A stretch of 64,000 bases of DNA from Ophiura sarsii (Eukaryota; Echinodermata; Ophiuroidea; Amphilepidida; Ophiuridae). Position 1 is the stretch's first letter; the number at the start of each line of letters is the position of its first letter. Positions 23,535 through 36,040 of this stretch are shown in pieces. Made by a program: the position numbers and the translations under genes. Location of the stretch: contig CM069448.1 in the NCBI GenBank assembly GCA_035610835.1, positions 5,209,607 to 5,273,606 on the forward strand, read 5' to 3'. Under the pieces are notes generated by a model, which worked only from the letters and a program-made list of their open reading frames with translations, had not been told where the DNA came from and made no database searches.

Positions 23535-23925
23535 TAGAGAATAATGACTGCGTAACAACTGTTTTCGTGAATTTGTTTTAAAATCAGAGGTTTTTGTTCT
23601 TGTCTGAGGAATTGTCCCGAGGGCGCAGCCCCGAGGGACAATTCCGAATGACTAGAACAAAACATTTATTCAATGAGTTATGAGGAAAGACAATTAAAGC
23701 TTATTTCTGATTGGTTGAATGATAAAAATGTTAATGAGGGGATGACCCGACTTGGACTGTTTCAATAACTAAGAAGCGGTGGACAAAATAAACAGAAACT
23801 AATCAATTATTAGCAAGATTATATCGGTACAAATTAACGATTTAGATAAAATATGCATCTTTTTCAGTAATGAATGAGAATAATGACTGCTTAACAACTG
23901 TTTTCGTGAATTTGTTTTGTACGGA
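23535..23925. repeat. direct repeat pair enclosing a hairpin
   Basis: The segment AATGACTGCGTAACAACTG and onward at about 23,543-23,580 recurs at about 23,882-23,917. Just after the first copy, TTGTTCT...GAATTGTCCC pairs with GGGACAATTC...AGAACAA (about 23,597-23,663), a stem with a GC-rich loop. Confidence 0.7.
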
Positions 23926-24862
23926 CTTCCTGATAAACTTATCTCTAAATTACAACGTGTTCAAAACTCAGCCGCAAGATTAGTTACAGACACAAAGAAA
24001 CGTGACCATATAAGTCACGTCATCAGAAATCTCCACTGGCTTCCTATCAAGAGAAGAATCGTGTTCGAGCTCCTGCTCATCGTGTACAAATCGCTTAACA
24101 ATGCTGGTCCAAGTTATGTGTCGGAATTGCTGAAAACTTATATTCCCACGGCTAACCTTCGCTCTGGCTCCAGTGAGTTTCTTGTTGTTCCTAAAAGAAA
24201 ATGAAGTATTTCGGTGATAGAGCTTTCTCAATCGCGGCCCGGGGGGGGGGGGGGGGGGGGGGGGGGTGGGACTACTTTCGCCAAAACCGTACGTGAATGT
24301 GCCTGTTGGACTTCTAAAATGTGACGTTCTCTATACCTATTTGTTGGCCAATTTCCCACCCATCAATATACCAATTTTGTAAGAAAAGCACATAATTTTG
24401 CACAAATTGGGTGCTTTTTATAAAAAATGCCTCAAAATACACCCAATGTATGCCAATTGGGCGCTTTGGTCTGTGATGGAAACCACTCCATTCGCTATAC
24501 CATTTTTTTGCGAAAAAACATCCCAAAAGGCAGGCACATATACGTATACCATATCAATGTGAGAACATAAGTCGCGACTTGAACTCCCGAACTGAACCTG
24601 GACCTACTTATTAACTTGGAAATCAAAATGCCGTGTTTTGTTCATGATCTTTCATTTCATAATACATTTTAATGGCATACACTGTATTTCATATCTCATG
24701 TTTTTGTTTAAAATATGCATTTGACTCTGTGTATGTATATTTTTGTAGATTGTAAGATCATTGTTGTAATATGCTTTAATCTTTTATTCATTTGCTGTAC
24801 AGCGCTTTGAGTTTAGATCTCACTAAAGTAAAGCGCTCTATAAATGTGTGTTATTATTAATA
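23917..24862 (+). pseudogene. LINE (CR1/L2-like) reverse transcriptase C-terminal remnant and 3' end
   Basis: An open stretch to 24,204 contains the hallmark block of LINE reverse transcriptase C-termini: QRVQNSAARLV, then LHWLPIKRRI, then YKSLNNAGPSYVSELL. It ends at a frameshift. The next residues in the shifted frame, FGDRAFSIAAP at about 24,207-24,239, continue the same domain. A poly-G tract and about 450 bases of unrelated sequence then interrupt it. At 24,785-24,862 CAGCGCTTTGAG, AAAGCGCTCTATAAAT and a TTATTATTA tail form the typical 3' terminus of CR1/L2-type LINEs. It is 5'-truncated, frameshifted and dead. Confidence 0.88.
24241..24270. repeat. poly-G tract inside the LINE remnant
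   Basis: About 26 consecutive G after GCGGCCC, exactly where the LINE reading frame stops matching. It may mark the end of a G-tract transposon inserted in the LINE. Confidence 0.9.
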
Positions 24863-26454
24863 TACATTAGATAATGATTTTCATACCATATTATGCTTGG
24901 TTTCATGAATAGCACTGTTCTCCTTCAAGCAATTCGACACCCGACAGAAATAATATCCCTTTAACAATGCAAATTATTTATGGTGTGCTTTATTCTTGAC
25001 TTCCGTTACCACACGTAGGCCTACTTAGCATTGTAAACATTCAAAGCATATGTTTTGATGAACAAAACGAAAGCCAATCTTTATTTTAGAATCGGATAAT
25101 ATTTTCGCACATTCAAAATACATATCATTCAAACAGGCTTTTTTGGAAAAGATCCGGAAATGAATTCCCTGAAGTAAAATAATCTCAATTAAGAAATGGG
25201 CACAACAAAGTCATCTTAAGCAGTACTATCCATCTATTATGCAGGATACATACACCAAACCCCTAAGGGATGAAATCGGAAACAAAGTTGATACAATTTT
25301 TAATTCTCTTCGAGTGTTTATCAGAGTTATATTTTTCGTTTTATGAACGCGATTAGATGACTCTTTAAGGGATTCTAATACACTTTAATTGAGTTCTAAA
25401 GGCTTTCGATTTTCAATTGTAGGATATTCTTTCTAGTCGATGATGTAATCGCACAACATTTACAGGAATCGTCAATAGGCGCACGATCGACACTGTAAAT
25501 GTAATTAGGAGAAGTAGGGGGAAAAGAGGGATGTGAGAAACAATGTTAGTAAGAAAGGGGAAGAGAGGAAGAGAGATTATTGAGAAACAAATGGGGGTAA
25601 AGTGAGGGAAATGGTGATTCATTTTCCGGATTAGACCAAATTGGAACGATATCTTGTTTCTTCAGACCAGCACAACTAGCTAAGCGCCTGCGTTCGCCAA
25701 AATCAAGACGATTATGGCCTGTTTAGGCGACGTAAAATACCCTATTATGTTTCCACTCCTTTAACACATTTGGATATGTGATTTGACATTTCGCCGGTAA
25801 TAAATCATCTAAATGTTGACAACCGCTGAATATGTGGTCCACTTTCAGGGTTATGAAAGTTAGAATATGCCCATAGGGCATCAGTATGTCCTTTGCAGTC
25901 TTGGAAATAGACCACATAGCGGACAATGGACACGTTTTTAAAGAAATCAATCTGTCCCCCAAAATTTCCCCAAAGTTTTAAAAAACAATATTAGTTTTGT
26001 TACTGTTGTGAAAATCCGAGAACAAATTGGCTATCGCGCCCGTAGAACTTTTTTTGCCTTACAGGGATATTCATAGGTTAAATTGGACGATAATTAAATT
26101 ACTGCCATGAGATTAGTTGTTAATCGAATGGGATGCCCTTAACGAATAGCGTTTGCAATCATCTTGAGTATTAACATCGCCTATTAAATATTCAAGCCAA
26201 TTAAAAAATAAATGTATCCATTTTATTCATTACATTTGATAAAACCTTTAGAGATGGGTGAGTGTTAATAAAACATCGTCTCCGCTATCATAAAATACAA
26301 CGACTATTTTACACTGTTGCATAGTATATAAATATTAAATCTTTAAATCTATTCTAATACGTTATGGGGATTCTTTTCCGATTTGCCATTAAATAAAATG
26401 ATAATAAAAATAAAGTGGAAATGTTCACGTTTTTAATTTGATCAATTAGTATGA
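24863..26454. other. unique DNA, no gene seen
   Basis: Only short ORFs without domain, repeat or splice support. A purine-rich patch (AGGAGAAG, AAAGAGGGA) lies at about 25,505-25,610. Confidence 0.45.
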
Positions 26455-26460
26455 AATAAA

Positions 26461-26612
26461 CAATATTCGAGAACGAAGTTCGAGCGAGGGCGCTTGCTTT
26501 CAAAATTCCCGCGAGCATGCACGCTTGGACTAGTCCGTTGAGAAGTCCCACTCGCCCAGTGAGGTAGTAGAGCGCCGCGCCCGAGCCGAAGGCGAGGGTC
26601 CTTTGACAACTC
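26461..26612. other. isolated GC-rich island with overlapping open frames, unidentified
   Basis: Composition jumps sharply from AT-rich flanks to GC-rich for about 150 bases, with CpG-rich words such as GCGCCGCGCCCGAG. Both minus-strand ORFs here (26,354-26,620 and 26,442-26,705) are open. One carries SGAALYYLTGRVGLLNG. I recognise no family. It could be a transferred or transposed fragment, an exon, or a SINE body. Confidence 0.35.
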
Positions 26613-27423
26613 TTTCCCATTGACGATCAATGGTTTCTCATTTGCGAAAAGTGATGAAAATAGTAATAAAAGACGTGTTTTTCTTGAGATGTTGTGCATC
26701 CACATGAAAATGCCCCGAATGATTATAATAACAGCATATTTGCTTAATTTATCGATCGAATTTAAATTGACTCGTTTTATTCTCCCAAAATACGCGCAGG
26801 GAGGGGTTACATTACGAGTTTAACAGCGCACACTTTTGGAACTGTATTTTTTCAGTCTTCACTTTTAAGACGAATTCAGTCTAGAGCAAAAGTAGGGTTG
26901 GTCCAGGGACTAAAGCTTGCGGAATGCCATCAGCAAGTCCTCTGTCAAATCGAATATACCACTTCTGAAACTTACCTGATTGTTTCCAGATAATTATGCC
27001 ATTATGCTTCAACTTTGGATATTAGCCTCTTATGAATTTCGTGCGTATTCTGCTGTCGATTACAATTCGCAGCCAGTCTGGAGACTGAGGTAATGTTACT
27101 TTTGCCCTGGGAAAACACTATCTCGTGTTAATTACCTCGAGGCTGAGCATCACAATTGTGAACTAAAATAGAATGACCTATAATTAAACAAAACAAAAAA
27201 ACAACGGATGGATAAAAGACAAACACGCACGCAAGATTACTTCCAAATAGTTGTTAAATAACGTATTACAAAATAATATATACGGAAATCGATTTCATCA
27301 AAAAAGTATTTACACAGGCGTGGTGAGATCATGTTATGTAGAATGTGTTGTTTGAATAATGTAATTATGATTTGTATAGCGCGTAATAAGCAAGGGCGTT
27401 AGATTTCAACGGTTTATGCTCTA

Positions 27424-28072
27424 CAGGGCGAGTCAAAAAAGAAGTGTACTCGAATATTTATTATAAAGGCACCCAATGTATACGGCAATAGATGAATTTA
27501 TTCACTATCAATAGAAAAAGAATCATGACATTTCATGGTACCGTTTACCAGATATGACTGTTTTGGTAAAGTTACTGCATTTTGAAACCGAACACAAAAT
27601 TGAATATTTTACTCAATAATGCTTGATATTAATAAATAAGTAGATTCATGTATAGTAAAAAAATGATAACTAATTTTAAGGCAAATCAAACATTCTCAGT
27701 TATTTTATAAACCATTAAATGCGAAATAATGACGAAACAATGTCATTACTTATTATACAAAATCAGCAACAACAACAAAAAGAATGCTTTTGTGATAGTT
27801 GGACTCGGCTCGGACTAGAGTGTGGACCGTTTTCAATAGTGGAATTCAATAGATCTTAAAATAGAAAATGTTGCTTTCTTGTTCGGTTTGTAAAATGTTC
27901 ATTTTTACGTAAATGAGCATAACATAATGTTTGTCACAACCAACGTCATCCAACTAAAATTAAGAAAACCAATGAGATAACCCGTCTGCCTCAATGAAAA
28001 ATCTGTACAATTTTTGCACAGATTTTAAGATATAAAATCCCAAAGTTGAGAATACCTTTTTTACTCACCCTG
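27424..28072. mobile_element. Tc1/mariner-like non-autonomous element with TA target
   Basis: The left end CAGGGCGAGTCAAAAAAG and the right end, read on the other strand, CAGGGTGAGTAAAAAAGG are inverted copies, each preceded by TA (27,422-27,423 and 28,073-28,074). A TA target and CAGGGNG termini fit Tc1/mariner. The 649-bp interior has no transposase ORF. Confidence 0.72.
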
Positions 28073-28149
28073 TATGTATTTAGTAAGAATTTGATAAAAA
28101 GTATAAAATCACAACGAAAAGTATAAATCTCTTGTCTTGTCACTCGTCC

Positions 28150-28582
28150 AAAGAAGTTCCTTGCCACTTAGTAAAGTCCAAATATTTCAAATTAATATTT
28201 AATAGAATATATATAATTGTATATCAAAATAAGCAGAAAGTAATCCTCTAACAGCTTAAAATGGAATTTAGACATGATCACTCATGCATGGCAGATCCTA
28301 TTCACTTGACAATGGCAAGGTCTGTGGAAGAAGATTGCAAAAAATTGGATAATCCCTCCATTCAAATGTTAATGTGAATGATTGAACACAATATGAACCT
28401 TACCATTGCTTAATGAATGTGCTCAGCCATGCATAAATGCGTACATCTTAATTTCATACAGACATGATAGAGAATTATTGTCTGCTTATTTTGACATGCA
28501 ATTGTTTAATTTATATTAAATATTTATGTGAAATATTTGAACTTCAATATTTGAACTTCAATGAGTGGCAAGGAACTTCTTT
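28150..28582. mobile_element. foldback element with about 200-bp diverged arms
   Basis: AAAGAAGTTCCTTGCCACTT at 28,151 pairs with the inverted copy at 28,562-28,582. The similarity continues inward through CAAATATTTCA, CAAAATAAGCAGA, TCATGCATGGC and ACAATGGCAAGGT against their inverted partners. There is no ORF. Confidence 0.75.
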
Positions 28583-29084
28583 TATTATTATTTTGCGATT
28601 GTATTAATTTACATACTCCCCACACCTACCAGCAGAATTAAATAAATCATTGAAAAACAAATGTTCAAAAGACGTTGGGCACACAACATTAACACGGATG
28701 GAAGTAACTCAGATGATAATTTGTGATTATGTTTTCGTAAACATATTTCACAGGCATACATCATTTAAAGGTCTACAAATGGATACATGCGGTTTGAGAG
28801 ATCAATGAACGTGCGCTGATGTTGATGTGTGAATAATGGCACGATTCCAGAAGGAAAGTGCTATTGTGATCATATCAACAAGTGCTTCGAAAAACAAAAC
28901 ATAGGTATTTATTAACGTAATTCATACATGACAATATAAATCAATATGTACAATATCGGCGAACTCGTGCTGCGCGGACAACAAATCAATACATAGCGTG
29001 TAATGCGTGTATTTACGGCACGCACACGGAGTGCAATTAGATATTTTCAATACACTCCGCATAAGAGTATAAGAATAATGCACA

Positions 29085-29945
29085 TATCAGTTGCATGACG
29101 CACTATTCGACCTCTGGGAGAGTTGCGTCATGGGTGCGTCATTTACCACCACATTCGTGACGCAGGGTACGTCCTGGGGAGCCTTTGGTCCGTCACAATA
29201 TTGACGAATGGATGAGTCAATGTCATTCACTTTATCTGGGTGCGTCACATGGTGCGTCATCATGCGTAAACGATCATGATTTTACATGTAGGCCCTACTC
29301 ATCACCAACAAGGCTTTATTTTCAGATATCCGAGGGGCAAGGTTTGACAACACCAAATATAGGGGAAGATCCCCTGAATTATACATGCTACACTTACAAT
29401 ATTCATTGGCCACGAGTATTATGTATAGAGCAAAACACACCGGTCAAATATCCGGTCAAATAGCGGAACAATCAGGAAACGAGTTAAAAGCTGTAAGACG
29501 AGTTTCTACAGATGTATGAAGTTGACTTAAGTCGTAAATATTAAAGCGATTGCAAAATAATTTTACAAAAATAACTTCAAACGAGTAGAATGTTTAACAT
29601 AGTCGGCCAACTTCTCTTTCAAACATTGTTTGATTGGGGATTTTTCTACCGAGATTTGAAAAATTGTACACCTTTTAAAAGATATTTTCATATAATATAT
29701 TGCAATCCAGTTCAGTCAACAATGAAGTATGACGGTGGGGTGCATCATTTGAGACAGTCATGATCCGTCAGAAGCAATCAATGGCATGAATGGTGCGTCA
29801 CAAAATTGACTAAGGGTACCGTCATTGTATGGCAAATGTTCATTACATTTATGACACAAGGGTGCGTCATGGTACATGAGAAAGTGATGCACCTCGGTCA
29901 ATTGACGCGACATTCCCGGGGGTCGTATAGTGCGTCATACAATTG
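29085..29945. promoter_or_regulatory. cluster of TGCGTCA / TGACGCA motifs
   Basis: TGCGTCA or its complement occurs about eight times in two groups (about 29,090-29,265 and 29,790-29,940). Close variants such as CCGTCA and TGCATCA are also present. TGACGCA resembles ATF/CREB and Maf half-site variants. The spacing is irregular. It may equally be a decayed satellite. Confidence 0.35.
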
Positions 29946-30016
29946 ACATGTGCTACATGTACTCACACATTCACATGGAAATAAATATATAAAGGTGTAG
30001 GCCTACAATATAATAT

Positions 30017-30300
30017 GCGCTTGTCATTTGCTGTCCCGGCTCCTGGGGACCCGGGCGTTGCCGAAAAAATAGCCGGGGCTTTAGCGGGGGAATACTCAAA
30101 ATGGGTGCCCCGGTACCCGGGACAATAGCCGGGGTTTTAGCGGGGATGTACAATTAGGCAGCCCGGCCCCCCGGGCTGTTATACCGAGATGTACCCGGGA
30201 CTGTTACCCAACTGTTACCAACTGTTTTATGAGCCAGGAATTGATGCGGGGCACATACCCGGGCAGGTACCGAGGACATTACCTAGAAAGTTCGCCGAGT
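30017..30300. repeat. degenerate GC-rich repeat, CCGGG-containing units
   Basis: AATAGCCGGGG(C/T)TTTAGCGGGG occurs twice about 60 bases apart. Variants of CCCGGG follow every 15-40 bases to about 30,270. A 60-codon minus-strand ORF there is a by-product of the repeat. Confidence 0.6.
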
Positions 30301-30862
30301 TTTAAATACAAAACTTGAATTCAAGTTTTTAATGTCATCACTCATGCACTGCACTATGATCGCAAAGTGATTTCCGCCGGCCCTCTGCTGACCAAATCAT
30401 TCGTTTAATTTTAAATGAATACATAGACACGAGGCCACGTTCACACATCCTTTTTTTTTACCTTACATCCTCAAATTTTCACCGCCAACATGACCAAAAG
30501 GTCTACTAAAATATCATCCTCCCTCTCAGCTGCTGCAATATAGACCCGGCCGCCCGGGCGATAGATTTCCTCCATTTTGTTTGGAATATCCCATAATGTT
30601 AAAATATTGCGGGAACGCTCGACTATGAAAAATAGGGGTTAACGGTTTTTAATAACTTTTGTTTTGGCGCTATTAAATATTCAGACCAGGATGTATTTTA
30701 TAATAAATGTGTTTGTTTTTTAATTCATTTATTATGATTTATTATTTACTTGTTAATTTATTTGTTTATTGTTGATTTATTTGTTGATTATATATAAATA
30801 AGTATATGTATTTATTTCTTCATGTATTTATTTCTTGATGTATTGCTTTATTTCTTTGTTTA

Positions 30863-31741
30863 CCGTTCATTATTTATGGTGGGGGCGGGGGTTATTACTA
30901 TGGGGGGAGGGGGGGGGTGGGGTTCATGTAACTTTCATATGTTGAAATAGGGGGGTTATGTAACTTTTTATTCTTGAACAGGGGGGGTTGTGTAAATTTG
31001 TTTAAACTATAAAGATGGTGGTGATTGGATTGATTTTAGAGACTATTTTGGAGTGTAAATGCAATTTTTTCTGCGCTTCGCGCATATTTTCTTAAAACCT
31101 ATCGACTTCAAAAACGTTTACTATGAGACGACTTCTGGACAGCAAATCGACGATATGGTGGAAAAACATCTATATAATCATTAACGGTCGAGACATTAGA
31201 GCCACAGGGTGTATAATGTTACAAAATCCAATATCATGATTTAAAAATGTGATTTATTGCATGCTTTTCACCTCATCTCTGCTTTGCACCAATGCTTACT
31301 CACAAAAGTAGAACGTTTCACTGGATTATACGTTTCTGCTCAGAATGTTCTTGTTCGGGTTATAAAGACTCACAAAACCACCCAAAATGTATATATATGA
31401 AGAAGAAAAAAATCCAACTCGCTACGCTCGCCATTCCCAATTTCAAAAACTAAAAAGAAGGGGCATCATAACATTATTGGCCGTTCAGATAGGGCACAAA
31501 CAAAATTTTCCAACGTATCCATGACAAATTCCAAAGGTAAAGACAGCCCCTAAATATTAAAGTATGACAAGTTGGGTTTTTTTTGTTGGGGGGGGGGGGG
31601 GGGGGTTGTGTAAAAAGCTACTGGTTAGCAGGGGGGTTATGTAATTTTCAGTTTCAGCCGTAGGGGGGGGGGGTAGGTAATTTTAACATACGAGTCTCAA
31701 ATTTGTCCCACCGCCCCCCACCATAAATAATGAACGGTCCC
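30863..31741. mobile_element. TWA-target DNA transposon, second copy of the 8,416 family
   Basis: The ends CCGTTCATTATTTATGGTGG (left) and the complement followed by GGTCCC (right) bracket an interior collinear with 8,416-9,331, including CTGCGCTTCGCGCA and the G tracts. TTA flanks both sides (30,860-30,862 and 31,742-31,744). The first four bases of the left terminus, GGGA, appear to be lost. It is non-autonomous. Confidence 0.8.
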
Positions 31742-31889
31742 TTATTTGCTATTTATTAACTATTTATTTATTATTTATTTATTACTTTTGACCATCAAAA
31801 TCCCATCATGTTTAAAAAAATATTTTGTGTCCCCCCTGATTTCCTCCGCCCCCGGCGGCGTATAAATAGTGATCGTTCCCTAATATTTA

Positions 31890-32605
31890 CTATTTATTAT
31901 TTATTATTTTAATTATTTAATTTTTTTATTATTTTATTAATTTATTATTTTATTATTTTATTATTTTATTATTTTATTATTTTATTATTTTATTAGGCCA
32001 AATAAAAAAATATAGTAGTTTCTCGTCCCCGCGCGCATCCGTTTTGGCTGCCGCATCCCAAAAGCTTTTAAAAAAAAAAAATAATAATAATAATTTTTTT
32101 TAATTTTTTTTTTTTAAATTTCAAGATCACACTGATGTTGTTAATGGAGAATGTGTCAATATTTTAAAAAAACCTGTGTTACAATCAAAAAACAACACAA
32201 CAGGCGAAATGTACTCATTTTAAGGTTATAAAGCTAGTCTTAGAAAAGTGGCGGCCATTTTGAAGCAAAAACATTTCCACCATGTTGGAAAAAGCGAAAC
32301 CAGTTTTGGAAAAAGGGGCACCCGCCATCTTGGATCCGCCATTTTGGAAAAAAAAAAAAAAAAAAAACTGCCCTCATCCTCCATTTTTCAAAAAGTTGGG
32401 ACGAGAAACTATTTTTTTTTTTTATTTGGCCTTATTTTATTATTTTATTATTTTATTATTTTATTATTTTATTATTTTATTATTTTATTATTTTATTATT
32501 TTATTTATTTTATTATTTTATTATTTTATTATTTTATTATTTTATTATTTTATTATTTTAGTATTTTATTATTTTATTATTTTATTATTTTATAATATTC
32601 GTCTA
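31890..32605. repeat. TTATTTTA microsatellite, split by a MITE insertion
   Basis: Repeats of the ATTATTTT type run from about 31,890 to 31,995, are interrupted by the element at 31,996-32,431, and resume from 32,432 to about 32,605. Overlapping plus-strand ORFs here are Tyr/Phe/Ile/Leu low-complexity translations of the microsatellite. Confidence 0.92.
31996..32431. mobile_element. TTA-target MITE, GGCCAA ends (copy 2)
   Basis: The left end GGCCAAATAAAAAAATATAG, then GTTTCTCGTCC, and the right end GGGACGAGAAACT, then ATTTGGCC, match 18,693-19,064. TTA flanks both ends. The element landed inside the microsatellite, which offers abundant TTA targets. Confidence 0.83.
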
Positions 32606-32744
32606 TTCTTTTAATAATATTCTTCTATTATTTTGTTATTTTAATATTTTGTATTGTCAATTTATTTCTAAACCACCCCCACCCCGAAAATCTATGGTGC
32701 CTTTCTCCCGGGCTTTTCTAATCTGAGAAATTGTCTATCAACTT

Positions 32745-33030
32745 TTTGTACGCTGGTTCCCTGGTACATTGCCGATCAGTCAATCAGAATGGCGGCGAGT
32801 CCCCTAGGCGCAGGGAACCAGCAATGTTTGGTACTTTTCCCAGCACCGTCTGGTTTTTTTCGGCTGGCTAAAGGCAGCAGGGTAAAAGTACCTGTGTATA
32901 CGGTATCGAACGAAATATTTGGGAAATAAACGCGCTGCAAGTATCTGGGTACCCACGCTGCCCGGCGGATCTTGAGAAAACTGAGGAAATATTGAGTGCT
33001 GCAACGTCAACAAAATACACCACTTTGAAG
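32745..33030 (+). promoter_or_regulatory. possible 5' exon or promoter region, weak
   Basis: A small ORF starting ATGGCGGCG (32,789-32,929, 46 codons, MAASPLGAG) contains GCAGCAGG|GTAAAA, and TTTGAAG|GTATGT at about 33,028 looks like a splice donor. A 12-base hairpin (CTGGTTCCCTG / CAGGGAACCAG) spans the ATG. It could be a 5' exon of the gene at 38,105 or of another gene, but no matching acceptor can be assigned. Confidence 0.2.
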
Positions 33031-34124
33031 GTATGTACGATATATATTTTAATATTTCTTTTAAACTCTGACGATGTACATGAAATACATACATAAATGA
33101 GTCAACGATATGTCCAGGAACTCGAGAGGTTTCAAGAATATCGCTCGAGAAAGTACCTTGGCCTCTATCACTCACTATCAGTATCATGACATGCATGCAA
33201 CGCATTGTTCGATTGCATAGCGAACGAACATCTTCCATCCAACCAAAGATTTGTTTCAAATGAAGTTCAAGCGCTGATTTTGCTATAAATATTTTATGCG
33301 AATTTCTTCATTAGAATATTCTTTACTTGATAGAAAGCACACCAGGTCCATTTTATTTGTAGTTCGAAAATTACATTCCGTCTAAAAATATTAAAATAAA
33401 AGACTTCGCGGTTTTTGATTTCCGTTTCATTCATTGTCAATGTATCTCCTCACGGCCTTGAAGATGCAGGGTGGTATTGATCTGGTAGACCCTGTACAAA
33501 TTCAATGCTGTACATGTACTTTGCACACTTCATGATTGTGATACTGATAGGTGAACAAAGAAGACCATGCGTGATTGAACACGTTGAATGACGACGAGTC
33601 TGTACAGTAGCTAGCCTGTATTTTACTTTTAGGCCAGTGGCAGTGTTGCCAAAAGTTCAAAACACTCGATTTCGACTTTGAAAAGCCTATTTCTTTTCCT
33701 TTTTTTGTTGGAAGTGTAGGAAAATATTATAGGCCTAGAGTCAGTAAATAAAAATGTTTTATAGGTTTTTTGGGTGGTGATAGACCCCAATATTAATATA
33801 AAGTGTCAAAATCAAATTTGGGAAATTTTTGTAAAGATTTGTGCGACTATTGGTCATGATTTGGCCTGATTTCTTTGGCAACCCTGCTGTTGGTAGGTAG
33901 GTAGGTAGGGCTGGTAGGCCTGAGCAGCTTTTGCGTTTTGAATTTTTATTTTAAAGACTCCGCAAGGCTGGACTAGTGCTAGAATTAGCTACGAAATGAA
34001 GCATAGACGGTCCACATAGTATTTTTTCTGTAGTGGGAGGGCCATCGAAATTCAACTGGGAAATTATACTAGGAACAGGATAGGATGATGGAGGTTTAAA
34101 AAAAGGGACGAGGTGAATAAAACA

Positions 34125-34545
34125 TAGGCCTAGGGCAAAATAAAATGTTTAGCATCCTGTCTTTTTGAAAAAAAGGAAGGAGGGGGGAGGCCCTGTTTTC
34201 TCTAAAATGGCCGCACATCACAGTTTGTCAAGATAGCTGGCCAGGCTATTTTTTTAAGATGGTTGCCTGGTTTTTTATTTTAAATTACCGCCCTTGGACT
34301 CAAAAAACTACATAGGCCTAGGCCTAGGCCCCTATATTATTGGCTTCTTTAAATTATGGGCAAGATGAAAATGATGTCTTGTCCTGAGTTCTAAGATGTA
34401 GACAACCAGTTTTATTTCACGGAGTCAACAAATATTATTTTTTTAAAATTAAAACAAAGGGGTGGAAAAGGAGGCGGCCCCTAAAAAAGGAAGCCGACAG
34501 GGACGCTAAACATGATTTTTATTTGGTACCAGCCTAAAACCAATG
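34125..34545. mobile_element. DNA transposon fragment, inverted ends
   Basis: AAAATGTTTAGCATCCTGTC near the left end pairs with GACAGGGACGCTAAACAT near the right, and the flanking A/T-rich and GGAAG-type bases are also mirrored. The target site is unclear. No coding sequence is visible. Confidence 0.55.
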
Positions 34546-36040
34546 GAATTTCTTGTTGACATCCAAAACCACACCCACAAATAAGGTTTATTCATTATCT
34601 TTTATTTTCTTTATTTTGAAACAAGTGGTCACAACCAATTTCAACCCCTTCAAAATATTAAAGGACCCACCTTGAATTAATATTTTCCAAGAATGATTTG
34701 TATTTGATGGGATTGTAGGCCAAGGCCTATACCAAATTATTAAATATTAAATTCAATCATGTTCTATGTTGGTTGATACACCATCATAGCTATGATTGAA
34801 GTCGGAAAGTAGCAAACAAAGTTTATTGAATGTTTTTGATAGGTGAAAATCCTAAATAAAAATAAAATAACAAAATATTTTTAATTCTCAATTTTGGATG
34901 CTAGCGGCAACAGGAAACTCAAAATCAATTGGGAACATGCCGAACTTGAACATTAAACATGATATCTGAAGCAAATGATTTACTAATTTATAAGATGATA
35001 CCTCCCCCCCTAGACTTTATCCTCCAGTCGTACAATACGCTCCACTGCGTTTGCTGTTGTGACGACTGGAAATGTTCCAGCCCAAATGACGGAGCACTTT
35101 TTGACAGCAATTTGCTTACCGCGTGAGCTGCGCCTTGCACAAACACGCGAATTGCACGCGAATTGGTAGTCCACTTACGCACACGCGGGCGCGCACATTC
35201 ATGACATCCATTTAAAATACGGCTGAATCATGATCAAGTTGATTGATCATGCATTTAAATTCATTTTGGTTTACTATGACTAGCTAAACCGTCGTTTTCT
35301 TTCGACAGCAAGCCTGCACTTTGCGGCTGTTTACATACCGGGTTGTTGGTCAATATTTTACGATGTACATATTTTCACATACCTAAAATAGATGGAAGAA
35401 ACTCCCAAACCTAAGTTTTAAAAGGCCTGCTGCTGCGCTGTCTCATGTTTTTCACTCTTTTTTTCGTAGAGAATTAAATCAATGAAGTGTTAATGATTTC
35501 CAATATCGGCCGGTAAAAAGATATAATTCGTACCGATGTGGCAGTAGGCCGTGGACATGCAAAAGTCTGATATTAAAGTGATAAGCTTTAAAGTTTTAAA
35601 TACCAGCTGGATGCATGGGCTGCTGCTGTACTGTTGGATCATCAAGCACTTTTGGTCACGATTGGCTCTTCTGTCATTAACATGATCATAGTATAACTAT
35701 AAATATCTGTACCAGACCACCCCTCCAATACTACTCACATACATAAATTAATAACGAAATATCGGAAATATTTAAAACAAATAAATAAATAAATGTCCTA
35801 AAAAAAATGATAATACAAATTTTAAAAATGTCCCTTTTTTTTATCAACACACTAATTTCAACAACAACAAAAAATTCTGTTTGTTTTTTTAATTGTTAAT
35901 TTATGGAATTATGTTTTGCATAAAAGATAGGCCTAAATATGAATTTCAATTTTTAAACAAAATTAATTTGTTTTATTTTGAGTTTGAGTGCGTACCTTCA
36001 TCATAGGCTGAGCAGGATAGTGTTTGATGGAGCAAGAAAA
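34546..36040. other. unique DNA, no gene seen
   Basis: AT-rich sequence with a CpG-rich patch around 35,120-35,200. No domain-bearing ORF or repeat pair was found. Confidence 0.4.

Noticed and set aside
25723..25962. 79-codon minus-strand ORF vaguely like a retroelement C-terminus
   Set aside because: No diagnostic motif and no retroelement flanks.
32248..32614. Two overlapping ORFs of 110-115 codons
   Set aside because: Translations of the TTATTTTA microsatellite.
32804..33259. 151-codon minus-strand ORF
   Set aside because: No known motif; it overlaps a better-looking plus-strand exon context and has no conserved pattern.
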